This document shows, one piece after another, positions 1 to 6,563 of a DNA stretch of 9,919 nt; the stretch's first letter is position 1; every line of letters starts with the position of its first letter. A program made the position numbers and the translations under genes. The notes beneath the pieces are model-generated. The model ran no database searches. It saw only the letters and a program-made list of their open reading frames with translations, and was not told the origin of the DNA. The stretch is from assembly GCA_003176035.1 (NCBI GenBank), contig PSRL01000139.1:1-9919 (forward strand). The letters run 5' to 3'. The DNA is from Verrucomicrobiota bacterium (GTDB lineage: Bacteria; Verrucomicrobiota; Verrucomicrobiia; Chthoniobacterales; Xiphinematobacteraceae).

Positions 1-33
1 GGATGTGGAGAGCGAATACCGAGAATGGCGTGC

Positions 34-519
34 CTATCCGCCGCGCGTCGCTTTTAATCGGTCGATGAGCTTGGTGGTGGATCGATCGGGCACTTGAGGT
101 AAAATCCGAATCTCGGTTCCCACCTTTTGCAATGCCTCAACTTCCTCCGGGTCTAGGGTGCCGAGGTCATAATCGCCTCCTTTCGTATAGACGGCTGGCC
201 GTACTCTCCGGATGATTTCGGTGACGCGTAACGAATCAAAAACGGTCACATAATCGACACATTGAAGCGCCGCGATAACCTCCGCCCGGTCTTCCTGATT
301 ATTGACGGGCCGCTGCGCACCTTTTAATGCACGCACGGAGACATCGGAGTTCAGAGCTACCAATAAAGCGTCTCCCAAACTCCGTGCAGATTCCAGATAG
401 CGCACATGCCCGACATGCAAGAGATCGAAACAGCCGTTAGTCAGGACCAGTTTGATGCCTTTTTGGCGAATGTCTTCGGACCATGCCTTCAGGCTTTGAG
501 GATCCAGATTCTTGCTCAT
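34..519 (-). CDS. rfaE2: D-glycero-beta-D-manno-heptose 1-phosphate adenylyltransferase (RfaE2 type)
   Basis: Cytoplasmic nucleotidyltransferase that activates heptose-1-phosphate with ATP to ADP-heptose, the precursor of the LPS inner core. The 161-residue protein is a single cytidylyltransferase-like domain. It shows the nucleotide-binding signature TNGCFDLLHVGHV near residues 27-39 with the HxGH motif (H35, H38), the KGAQRPVN segment near 66, YTKGGDY near 111 and the closing DRSTTK near 145. In E. coli the same activity is the C-terminal half of the bifunctional HldE. Here the kinase half is absent, so a separate HldA-type kinase is expected elsewhere. The ATG at 519 gives the usual family length. 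A TTG at 555 in the same frame would add 12 residues and has a slightly better purine stretch upstream, so the start is not settled. It is divergent from the metal ATPase gene. Domain identity is seen directly; the substrate is inferred from the family. Confidence 0.88.
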   Translation of the reverse strand: MSKNLDPQSLKAWSEDIRQKGIKLVLTNGCFDLLHVGHVRYLESARSLGDALLVALNSDVSVRALKGAQRPVNNQEDRAEVIAALQCVDYVTVFDSLRVTEIIRRVRPAVYTKGGDYDLGTLDPEEVEALQKVGTEIRILPQVPDRSTTKLIDRLKATRGG

Positions 520-732
520 GGTGCAAATAATGACCGAAGCTCGTTCCTTTCGCAAAGTGATATCTCTTTACGAGGATGGAGTTTTCATTGAAAAAGCCTG
601 GCCTCGGGCTGCGGACATATAAATGGCATTTGTTCGATCCATGGCGATCGGCTTTGCGGAAATTCTTGCTCACACTTCTCTATCGTCAGAAAACAAATTT
701 GCGAAAACGCTCTGATTGAGAAAAATATCTGT

Positions 733-2685
733 ATGACTGCAATCTCCCTGTGGCGTTGGCGCCACATCAAATGGCCAAAATATGCCCCCCGCGAGCACCA
801 TCCATTCGAAGAGGATGAGCGGAGATGGAAGAGGGAAGCCTGGTTTGCGCTAGGTTGCTTCCTGAGCGGATTAACAGGATTTTTTTCCAGCCACATTTTC
901 GTCCACTCAATAGCAGCACTCGTCTGCTACATTCTGGCCTATTTTTTTGGCAGCTGGTATGCTGTGGGAGAGGCTTGGCAACATCTTCTCAAAAAAGAAC
1001 TCGATATTCATTTCCTAATGATCGCCGTGGCAGCGGGCGCTGCTGCCATCGGAGCGTGGCGAGAAGGAACTCTCCTTCTGTTTTTATTTTCCGCATCCGG
1101 TGCTATGGAACACTATGCCATGGGCCGAACCAAAAAGGAAATCAGCTCATTATTTCGAAACGCTCCGAAAACCGCCCGCATTTTAACAGAGAATGGTGAA
1201 CAGAATGTTCCCGTAGGCGACCTCCGCGCCGGAATGCGCGTTCTTCTCACTCCGGGGAAGCTCATTCCAGCAGATCTGGAGGTAACCTCTGGAGAAAGCG
1301 CCTGTGACGAGTCGAATTTAACAGGTGAGGCCTATCCCGTCTCCAAACAGAGAGGAGATGTTGCTTTGGCGGGGACGATGAATCTTTGGGGCGCTTTGGA
1401 GGGGCGAGTCATTCGTCCTGCCAGTGAGAGTTCGTTGCAAAAAATCATTAGGCTGATTCGAGAAGCCCAAAGCCTAAAAGCGCCCAGCCAACAGTTCACT
1501 GATCGTTTCGGTACAGGCTATACTTGGGGGGTTTTAGGTCTTTGTCTCGGAATGTTTTTTATCTGGTGGTTCGCGTTTCATCTGCATCCTTTTATTTCCA
1601 CTGAGCAGGAACCCAGTGCATTTTATCGCGTAATGACTTTGCTGGTGGTTGCTTCGCCCTGCGCTCTTGTTCTGTCAGTACCCTCAGCGATCCTTTCTGC
1701 GATAGCAACGGGAGCGAGACGGGGCATTCTCTTTCGCGGGGGAGCAGCGATAGAGACACTCGCAACGGTGAGGACAGTAGCACTCGATAAGACGGGAACA
1801 CTGACGTCGGGAATATTAAAACTTACGACAGCGAAATTCTTTGAAGTCGATGAGGAAAGGATCCGTTCGATCGCCAGCACTTTGGCCGCTCTTTCCGAGC
1901 ACCCCCTCTCCGTCGCACTTCGCAAAGCGCTTCCAAATTGTCCGCATCTTGACATCCGCAATTTTACGTCCGTTGCCGGTCAAGGATTACAAGGGGAAGT
2001 GGATGGACACGTTTACCGTTTGGGTTCTCAGGATTTCGTCAAAGCAACTCGGCCAACTGTTGAAATTCGACATCGAGGAGCCGAAGTCTGGCTGGCTGGC
2101 GCTCATCCGTTGGCGCGCTTTGTCTTCGAAGAAGCGGTCCGTCCCGAATCAAAAAATACCCTGAAACGACTTCATCGGTTGGGCCTCCACACTGTGATGC
2201 TGACAGGCGATCGACAACAGTCTGCGGAGGAGATTGGACGGAAGGTGGGCGTGCAGGAAATTCGCTCTCAACTCCTTCCCAAAGAAAAGGTCGCTGCTAT
2301 TGAGGAGCTGAAGCGGGCATGTCGTTCTCAGTTTCGCTCCGCACGGATCGCTATGATTGGGGATGGTGTGAACGATGCCCCTTGCATCGCTGCCGCTGAT
2401 GTAGGTGTTGCAATGGGTTCCCGCGGCTCGGATGCAGCTTTGGAACAGGCCGAAGTTGTCTTAATGAAAGATAAATTGGAAAATTTTGTTTTGGCTTATC
2501 TCTTGAGCCGCAAATCAAAAGCTATCATTAGTCAAAATATCGTCATCGCCTTAGGAACGGTTGCATTTATGATAGGTACGACCTTCTTGTACCCAATCCC
2601 ACTTGCCTTCGGCGTCGCAGCTCATGAAGGAAGTACCCTTCTTGTGGTACTCAATAGCCTCCGCTTGCTCGTAGCGCGATTTTGA
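733..2685 (+). CDS. P1B-4 type heavy-metal transporting P-type ATPase
   Basis: Inner-membrane ATP-driven pump, most likely exporting Co2+, Zn2+, Cd2+ or a related divalent metal. All P-type ATPase hallmarks are present in the 650 residues: actuator TGE (197-199), phosphorylated Asp352 in DKTGT, the HP motif of P1B pumps (H390-P391 in SEHPLS), TGDR (491-494) and the hinge GDGVNDAP (543-550). The metal-site helix carries SPC (308-310) and the last helices carry HEGST (631-635). SPC plus HEGGT defines the P1B-4 subgroup (CoaT/CtpD), so this has one Gly-to-Ser change in that motif. There is no N-terminal CxxC metal-binding domain, which is normal for the subgroup; instead the first 25 residues contain a few His (H11, H22, H23). 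Hydrophobic segments lie around 36-72, 93-122, 262-284 and 300-325, with further ones at the C-terminus. The ATG at 733 has only a weak GAG-like ribosome site. The metal specificity is inference from the subgroup. Confidence 0.92.
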   Translation: MTAISLWRWRHIKWPKYAPREHHPFEEDERRWKREAWFALGCFLSGLTGFFSSHIFVHSIAALVCYILAYFFGSWYAVGEAWQHLLKKELDIHFLMIAVAAGAAAIGAWREGTLLLFLFSASGAMEHYAMGRTKKEISSLFRNAPKTARILTENGEQNVPVGDLRAGMRVLLTPGKLIPADLEVTSGESACDESNLTGEAYPVSKQRGDVALAGTMNLWGALEGRVIRPASESSLQKIIRLIREAQSLKAPSQQFTDRFGTGYTWGVLGLCLGMFFIWWFAFHLHPFISTEQEPSAFYRVMTLLVVASPCALVLSVPSAILSAIATGARRGILFRGGAAIETLATVRTVALDKTGTLTSGILKLTTAKFFEVDEERIRSIASTLAALSEHPLSVALRKALPNCPHLDIRNFTSVAGQGLQGEVDGHVYRLGSQDFVKATRPTVEIRHRGAEVWLAGAHPLARFVFEEAVRPESKNTLKRLHRLGLHTVMLTGDRQQSAEEIGRKVGVQEIRSQLLPKEKVAAIEELKRACRSQFRSARIAMIGDGVNDAPCIAAADVGVAMGSRGSDAALEQAEVVLMKDKLENFVLAYLLSRKSKAIISQNIVIALGTVAFMIGTTFLYPIPLAFGVAAHEGSTLLVVLNSLRLLVARF

Positions 2686-2822
2686 AACATCCCATCAGTG
2701 GGTCGACTCCTTCTGAGCACGGGTATTTTATTTTATTTCTGATCGTTATGATTATTTTTAGTTCGCCAATTGGCGGGCGACGGATAATTTGTCGGGAAAT
2801 CAGAAACTCCTCTTCTTATTGC

Positions 2823-3491
2823 ATGAATTTTTTTCAATTTGTCTCCGATTATTTCTTCAGGGTGGATCGCCATTTGGAGTATGTTTGTCTCCACTATGGA
2901 TTTTGGGCATATGCTCTACTTTTCGTAATAGTCTTTTGCGAAACTGGCTTAGTGGTGACCCCTTTTTTACCCGGCGATGCACTGCTTTTTACCGTAGGGG
3001 CCTTGGCGGCGCGCGGTTGCTTTAGTGTGCAAATCTGCATTGCCCTTCTCTTAGTTGCAGCCTTTACGGGAAATGTCGTCAACTACAGCCTCGGAAGGCG
3101 GTTGGGCGCACCCCTATTCAAGCCGGATGCGTTGATCTTGAAACGAAAATATTTGGAAAGTGCAGAAATATTTTTTGTCAAACACGGGGGAAAAGCTGTC
3201 ATTCTTTCGCGTTTTTTACCAATTCTCCGCACGATAGTCCCATTCGTCGCCGGCATGGGGAAAATGTCTTATCAGAAGTTCCTATTGTTTAATGCCGTGG
3301 GTGCCACCACTTGGGTGCTTTCTATGGTACTCGGGGGCTGGTTTTTTGGGAATATTCCCATAATCAAAGAGAACTTCGAATTTGCTGTCATTGGCATCAT
3401 TGTCCTCTCCTTACTACCCCTTGTGTGGAAAAGTTTTTCTCACTGGTATCAAGAGCGTCGGCTCGCAACCCAGAAGATTCCAAGCAAGTAG
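2823..3491 (+). CDS. dedA: DedA family inner-membrane protein (E. coli DedA-like)
   Basis: Polytopic membrane protein of the DedA/SNARE-associated (VTT) superfamily. Relatives act in membrane homeostasis and, in several bacteria, in lipid-carrier (undecaprenyl phosphate or phospholipid) flipping. The 222 residues follow E. coli DedA closely from the first residues: FCETGLVVTPFLPGD carries acidic E40 and D52, and LSRFLPILRT carries R130 and R136. These correspond to residues shown to be needed in E. coli family members. FVAGMGKMSY follows. The ATG at 2823 reproduces the family length of about 220, although no clear Shine-Dalgarno precedes it. The same frame is open back to a TTG at 2682 that overlaps the ATPase stop codon. 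That would add 47 residues including a hydrophobic stretch (see findings). The gene lies 137 bp after the metal ATPase on the same strand, so co-transcription is possible. The transported lipid cannot be told from sequence. Confidence 0.92.
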   Translation: MNFFQFVSDYFFRVDRHLEYVCLHYGFWAYALLFVIVFCETGLVVTPFLPGDALLFTVGALAARGCFSVQICIALLLVAAFTGNVVNYSLGRRLGAPLFKPDALILKRKYLESAEIFFVKHGGKAVILSRFLPILRTIVPFVAGMGKMSYQKFLLFNAVGATTWVLSMVLGGWFFGNIPIIKENFEFAVIGIIVLSLLPLVWKSFSHWYQERRLATQKIPSK

Positions 3492-3498
3492 AACGTAT

Positions 3499-3648
3499 CC
3501 CAAACCTAGGAAGGCTGGCGCGAGAAGCAATTATGACAGAGGATCAGGAGCGAGGTTGGTCAGGTATCCTCTGCGATACCCGACTAACTTAAGCAACACC
3601 ATCCTACGGCAGAAGGGCTCTCTGCTCGCCCAGAGGGTTGCCGCCCTT
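3499..3648 (+). repeat. Degenerate inverted repeat, left copy
   Basis: This 150-bp stretch, starting 7 bp after the dedA stop, matches the reverse complement of 4932-5081. Exact shared blocks are CCCAAACCTAG (3499-3509), GAGGATCAGGAGCGAG (3539-3554) and CAGAAGGGCTCTC (3610-3622), with near-matching sequence between them, including a TCTGCGAT block. The distance between the second and third blocks is identical in both copies. Overall identity, judged by eye, is perhaps two-thirds, with small insertions and deletions. Both copies end in a hairpin built from AAGG, CTCT, AGAG and CCTT arms. No transposase lies beside it. It may be a dispersed intergenic repeat, an old non-autonomous mobile element, or two remnants of one gene fragment. 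Confidence 0.7.
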
Positions 3649-3650
3649 TT
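3613..3650 (+). terminator. Possible Rho-independent terminator after dedA
   Basis: A hairpin with outer arms AAGGGC (3613-3618) and GCCCTT (3643-3648), inner arms CTCTG (3620-3624) and CAGAG (3631-3635), and a short T run at 3647-3650. The internal loop is asymmetric and the T run is only four long, so termination is uncertain. It lies inside the left repeat copy, about 120 bp after dedA. Confidence 0.25.
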
Positions 3651-3731
3651 GGCACCAGGCTGTGTTCCCCAAAATAAGTCAATACCGTCCAAGGCATCGC
3701 CTCATTTTATAGGGGTCTCGCTATCAGTGCC

Positions 3732-4364
3732 CTAGATGCCGTTTCTTTTTGCGTAGGCAATCATAGAGGCCAAATCGAGCATGCCTGTTTTTCGGCATAC
3801 AGATTGCCGGTGTTTTTCAACCGTGCGCGGGCTCAAACCTAACTTCTCGGCAACTTGTCTACTGGTCAGCCCCTGCGCAATGAGATGGAGTACTTCCTGT
3901 TCTCGATCGCTCAGAATTTTTTGGAAAGCGTAAGGATCGGAGGACATCTTCCGCCTGGCCTCCATTACGGTGGGGGTAAAATACACCCCGCCACCCGCTA
4001 CGGCTTCCAAAGCGTTGCGCAGGACTTCCAAAGGCTGTGTCTTTTCCACAAACCCATGGACCCCCGATTCATTCATATTCTGGATGGTTTTCGGGGTTGT
4101 TTCCAGACTAACCGCAAGGATCCGTGTTTCCGGTAATTCCAAGGTTAATTTTTTTGCAAGGGCGGGGCCCCCTCCATCGGGTAACTGAAAGTCAACCATA
4201 GCAACGTGTGGTTTGACTTTCCTACAGAGGAGGAAACCCTCTTCTGCATCCGATGCTGAGTAGACGACACTAAAATGCCAATCACTTTGCAGAATTTTCC
4301 TCAATAGGTCGCAAAGAAGCGTTTCCCCATCGACAACTACAGCTCTCCAAGATTGCGAATGCAT
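3732..4364 (-). CDS. NarL/LuxR-family response regulator (orphan)
   Basis: Cytoplasmic DNA-binding regulator of a two-component system. The 210 residues hold an N-terminal receiver domain (about 5-125) and a C-terminal LuxR helix-turn-helix (about 150-205, with LSDREQEVLHLIAQG and then LSPRTVEKHR). The receiver has the phospho-acceptor Asp58 in VAMVDFQLPDGG, Ser86 in the switch position (ILAVSLE), Phe105 and the invariant Lys108. The acidic pocket reads VVVDGET, so the usual Asp-Asp (or Glu-Asp) pair is Asp12-Gly13: one acid that normally helps bind magnesium is missing, although Glu14 follows. No histidine kinase is adjacent. The gene stands alone on the minus strand between dedA and ackA, inside an inverted repeat pair. 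The ATG at 4364 has only a poor ribosome site (GTAGG immediately upstream). Targets are unknown; autoregulation through the palindrome at 4413-4424 is possible. Confidence 0.9.
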   Translation of the reverse strand: MHSQSWRAVVVDGETLLCDLLRKILQSDWHFSVVYSASDAEEGFLLCRKVKPHVAMVDFQLPDGGGPALAKKLTLELPETRILAVSLETTPKTIQNMNESGVHGFVEKTQPLEVLRNALEAVAGGGVYFTPTVMEARRKMSSDPYAFQKILSDREQEVLHLIAQGLTSRQVAEKLGLSPRTVEKHRQSVCRKTGMLDLASMIAYAKRNGI

Positions 4365-4412
4365 GCCTACAGTGAATTTCCGTCTATGTCATCGGTGAAG
4401 ATCTGGGAAATA

Positions 4413-4424
4413 TCAACCGGTTGA
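4413..4424. promoter_or_regulatory. Perfect 12-bp palindrome upstream of the response regulator
   Basis: TCAACCGGTTGA is a perfect self-complementary 12-mer lying about 50 bp upstream of the regulator start codon at 4364, in noncoding DNA. LuxR/NarL-type proteins often bind short inverted repeats as dimers, so an operator for this gene is a reasonable guess. No convincing -35/-10 pair was found around it, and a palindrome of this size can occur by chance. Confidence 0.35.
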
Positions 4425-4595
4425 ACTGGGTGTGGTGCGCGCAAATTACTAGACTTCATTTTAAAGGATTTGGTAACTGAACTTCGGGACAGTGGTGTTT
4501 AAATGTAGTGATGTTTTTAGGTATTTCCAGGGGACTGCGTAAATTTGTTCTATTTTTTGACGTCCCTCCAAACTGGTACGTTCTACGACCGCGAG

Positions 4596-4838
4596 TTATG
4601 AAACTTGCTTCGCGGATTCTTTCTGCGCGGAGATCAAATCTGTATCTGTTTTAGGCCAACGCAATTTCAAAGCTGCTGGAAAAATTAAGTAATGTGTCTC
4701 CATTTTTCGTGAATTACTGCAGTCCGGACACTGTTTTTTTACAGAGATCTTTCTGGAGCAGAAATTGCCGTGGGCTGCTGAATTTTTCTTCAAGCGCAAA
4801 ACTCTCGTCGGACTTGAATATTCATTAGAACCTCTCAT
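4596..4838 (-). CDS. Possible small hypothetical protein with a Cys-x-x-Cys motif
   Basis: Not recognised. From the ATG at 4838 the frame encodes 80 residues, Lys-rich and basic, with H23, C27 and CPDC (C37, C40) in the middle, which could be half of a small zinc ribbon. No Shine-Dalgarno sits before this ATG. The frame is also open upstream through the repeat copy to about 4976, where the sequence looks non-protein-like. It lies on the same strand as the response regulator, 231 bp upstream of it, within the segment bracketed by the inverted repeats. It could equally be a chance open frame in decaying DNA. Confidence 0.22.
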   Translation of the reverse strand: MRGSNEYSSPTRVLRLKKNSAAHGNFCSRKISVKKQCPDCSNSRKMETHYLIFPAALKLRWPKTDTDLISAQKESAKQVS

Positions 4839-4931
4839 ATTGTCGCCAGGGCCAGCAGCTGGTGGATGGCCTGATTGCGCCTTACTTCCGGGGAAGTGCA
4901 GTGCACACCGGCCTGCGAGAGCAGCCGAGTG

Positions 4932-5081
4932 AAGGCCGCAGCTCTTAGAGCGTTTTAGCGAGAGCCCTTCTGTCACAGAAAGGCGTCAATTGAGTTTCGC
5001 AGGCATCGCAGAGATACCATGAGCCTGCTCGCTCCTGATCCTCGCCATGATTGCTTTCGCGTCGGCCTCTCTAGGTTTGGG
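4932..5081 (-). repeat. Degenerate inverted repeat, right copy
   Basis: Reverse-complement partner of 3499-3648, also 150 bp. The exact blocks lie at 5071-5081, 5028-5043 and 4960-4972. Read on the minus strand it contains an open stretch of roughly 30 codons (including AKAIMARIRSEQ) ending in a stop near 4990. The left copy lost this frame through small insertions or deletions, so an origin from a coding fragment is possible. Its terminal hairpin (4932-4969) keeps the AAGG/CCTT and CTCT/AGAG arms of the left copy although the loop sequence differs. Confidence 0.7.
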
Positions 5082-5231
5082 GAGAGATTCTGATCATTTT
5101 AAGACCTCCCAAATCGGGACGGTATAGCCGAGTCGCTTGTAGTGTTCCCTAACTTGTGGTTCAATTACCTGATTAGATTTTGCCTTCTTTATCGAATCTT
5201 GTCTTTCTTCCACTCGCAATTTACACCCTCG

Positions 5232-5260
5232 TTCACTTTGTTAACAGCGCCATATATAAA
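5232..5260 (+). promoter_or_regulatory. Possible sigma-70-type promoter for ackA-pta
   Basis: TTCACT (5232-5237) and TATAAA (5255-5260) are separated by 17 bp and match the -35 and -10 consensus at four and five of six positions. Transcription would begin near 5267, leaving a leader of about 45 nt before the ackA start. A competing pair using TTGTTA (5238-5243) and TATGAA (5261-5266), also 17 bp apart, overlaps it. Prediction by eye only. Confidence 0.35.
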
Positions 5261-5310
5261 TATGAAGTCGGCAATGAGAGCGGGCTTTGTCATATTTTTG
5301 AAATTTACGG

Positions 5311-6561
5311 ATGCAAAAGGAACTCTCTGTCCAACAGCCCCCTCATCAGCCTTTCTTAGAAACTGCCGCAACTGAGGGCACGCCCAAGGTATTGGTTCTC
5401 AATTCCGGAAGCAGTTCGTTGAAATTTGCCGTAGTCGAACCCAGTTGTGGAAGATTACTCTTTTCTGGCATTGTAGATCGCCTTGGCACTCAAGAGTCCG
5501 AGCTTCAAATAAAATTGCCCGCGGCCTGCAAAAAAACTATCCCCACCCCTTTTGCCGATCATCACAAGAGTTTAGATACGATCTTTCCCTATTTGAAGGA
5601 CTTCGGAATTATAGGAGTGGGACATAGAGTCGTCCACGGCGGTGAGAAATTTCACGAAAGTGTCGTCATCGACGATGCGGCGCAGTCGGCAATTGCTGAT
5701 TGTGCGGTCATTGCCCCGCTTCATGCCCCAGCCAATCTTACGACCATTCAAGTCGCTCGTAAAAAATTTCCGAACTTACCGCAGGTGGCTGTATTCGATA
5801 CCGCATTCCATCAAACGCTTCCGCCTTACGCTTACCGGTATGCTGTCCCTCAACAGTGGTATGAGCAATACGGGATACGCAAATACGGTTTTCACGGAAC
5901 CAGTCACTGTTATGTTTCCCAGGAGGCGTCGCGGCTTCTGGGCATCGGTATTGAAGACCTACAGCTACTCACCGCACATCTTGGAAATGGTGCGAGCGTC
6001 TGCGCCATCCGCAACGGGAAAAGCGTTGATACCAGTATGGGGCTTACGCCTCTTGAAGGGTTGATTATGGGGACCCGCAGCGGGGACATCGACGCCAATG
6101 TTCTTCTTTTTCTCCATCAACAGACAGGGCTCTCACTTGCCGAAATTACCGATGTTCTTAATAAGAAAAGCGGTCTTTTAGGGCTGTCAGGGGTGGGCAA
6201 TGATATGCGCGTTTTGCTGGAAGAAAAAGCCAAGGGCCATTGTGGGGCGGCCTTGGCCGTGGAAGCCTTTTGTTATCGTCTGGCCAGGCATCTTTTAGCA
6301 GCCGCGGCAGGTCTTGATCGTATCGATGCGCTAATTTTCACTGGGGGGATCGGAGAAAACTCTCCTCCGATTCGGGAGCGTGCTCTGGAACATCTCCGCA
6401 TCTTAGGTACCGCTATTGATCCTAAACTGAACGGTGAACACGGGGAGAGCAGCGCCGGTCGCATCACCAGTTCGGATTCCAAGGTGCTTGCCATGGTGAT
6501 CCATACAAATGAAGAACTCCTCATTGCTCGGGAAACCGTCCGCCTGATAAGGTCTTTTTAA
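5311..6561 (+). CDS. ackA: Acetate kinase
   Basis: Cytoplasmic enzyme that reversibly transfers phosphate between acetyl phosphate and ADP, giving acetate and ATP. The family signatures are complete: VLNSGSSSLKFA with N31, GHRVVHGGE with R106, PLHAPAN with H138, VFDTAFH with D163, GFHGTSH with H195, TRSGD with R256, GGIGENS near 345 and the late TNEEL with E401/E402. These correspond to the known substrate and catalytic residues of the family. The protein is 416 residues. About 20 residues at the N-terminus precede the point where the family normally begins and are not conserved-looking. The ATG at 5311 is nevertheless the only ATG or GTG in frame before the first conserved strand (a TTG at 5392 would cut into it). 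A weak site (ACGG) precedes the ATG. It forms an operon with pta, 2 bp downstream. Confidence 0.97.
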   Translation: MQKELSVQQPPHQPFLETAATEGTPKVLVLNSGSSSLKFAVVEPSCGRLLFSGIVDRLGTQESELQIKLPAACKKTIPTPFADHHKSLDTIFPYLKDFGIIGVGHRVVHGGEKFHESVVIDDAAQSAIADCAVIAPLHAPANLTTIQVARKKFPNLPQVAVFDTAFHQTLPPYAYRYAVPQQWYEQYGIRKYGFHGTSHCYVSQEASRLLGIGIEDLQLLTAHLGNGASVCAIRNGKSVDTSMGLTPLEGLIMGTRSGDIDANVLLFLHQQTGLSLAEITDVLNKKSGLLGLSGVGNDMRVLLEEKAKGHCGAALAVEAFCYRLARHLLAAAAGLDRIDALIFTGGIGENSPPIRERALEHLRILGTAIDPKLNGEHGESSAGRITSSDSKVLAMVIHTNEELLIARETVRLIRSF

Positions 6562-6563
6562 CA

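Larger units (their letters stand above)
4365..5310. other. Long intergenic stretch between the response regulator and ackA
   Basis: About 950 bp without a recognised gene. It contains the palindrome at 4413-4424, a doubtful 80-codon minus-strand frame (4596-4838), the right repeat copy (4932-5081) and an AT-rich leader before ackA with a possible promoter. No tRNA, small-RNA family or transposase was recognised. The reading frames across 4840-4990 are broken by stops and look like decayed or never-coding DNA. Confidence 0.6.

Noticed and set aside
2..97. Plus-strand open frame from the window edge ending in TGA at 97, possibly the tail of an upstream gene
   Set aside because: It would overlap the end of the heptose adenylyltransferase gene by about 64 bp on the opposite strand, and the short peptide has no recognisable family; most likely a shadow frame.
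588..623. TTGAAA and TATAAA upstream of the metal ATPase as a promoter
   Set aside because: The spacer would be 24 bp, well outside the usual 16-18 bp.
704..713. AAAACGCTCT shared with the right repeat copy (complement at 4947-4956), suggesting a third repeat copy upstream of the ATPase
   Set aside because: Only 10 bp match exactly and the flanking sequence does not align convincingly; too short to call.
4529..4570. GGGAC/GTCCC inverted repeat around 4531-4566 as a terminator or operator
   Set aside because: Five-base stem with a loop of nearly 30 bases and no T run in the right place; likely chance.
5150..5176. GGTTCAATTACC resembling a tRNA T-loop
   Set aside because: No acceptor stem, D-arm or anticodon arm could be built around it.
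5142..5375. Plus-strand frame of 77 codons overlapping the start of ackA
   Set aside because: It overlaps the strongly supported ackA start region in another frame and its composition reflects the AT-rich leader; a shadow frame.
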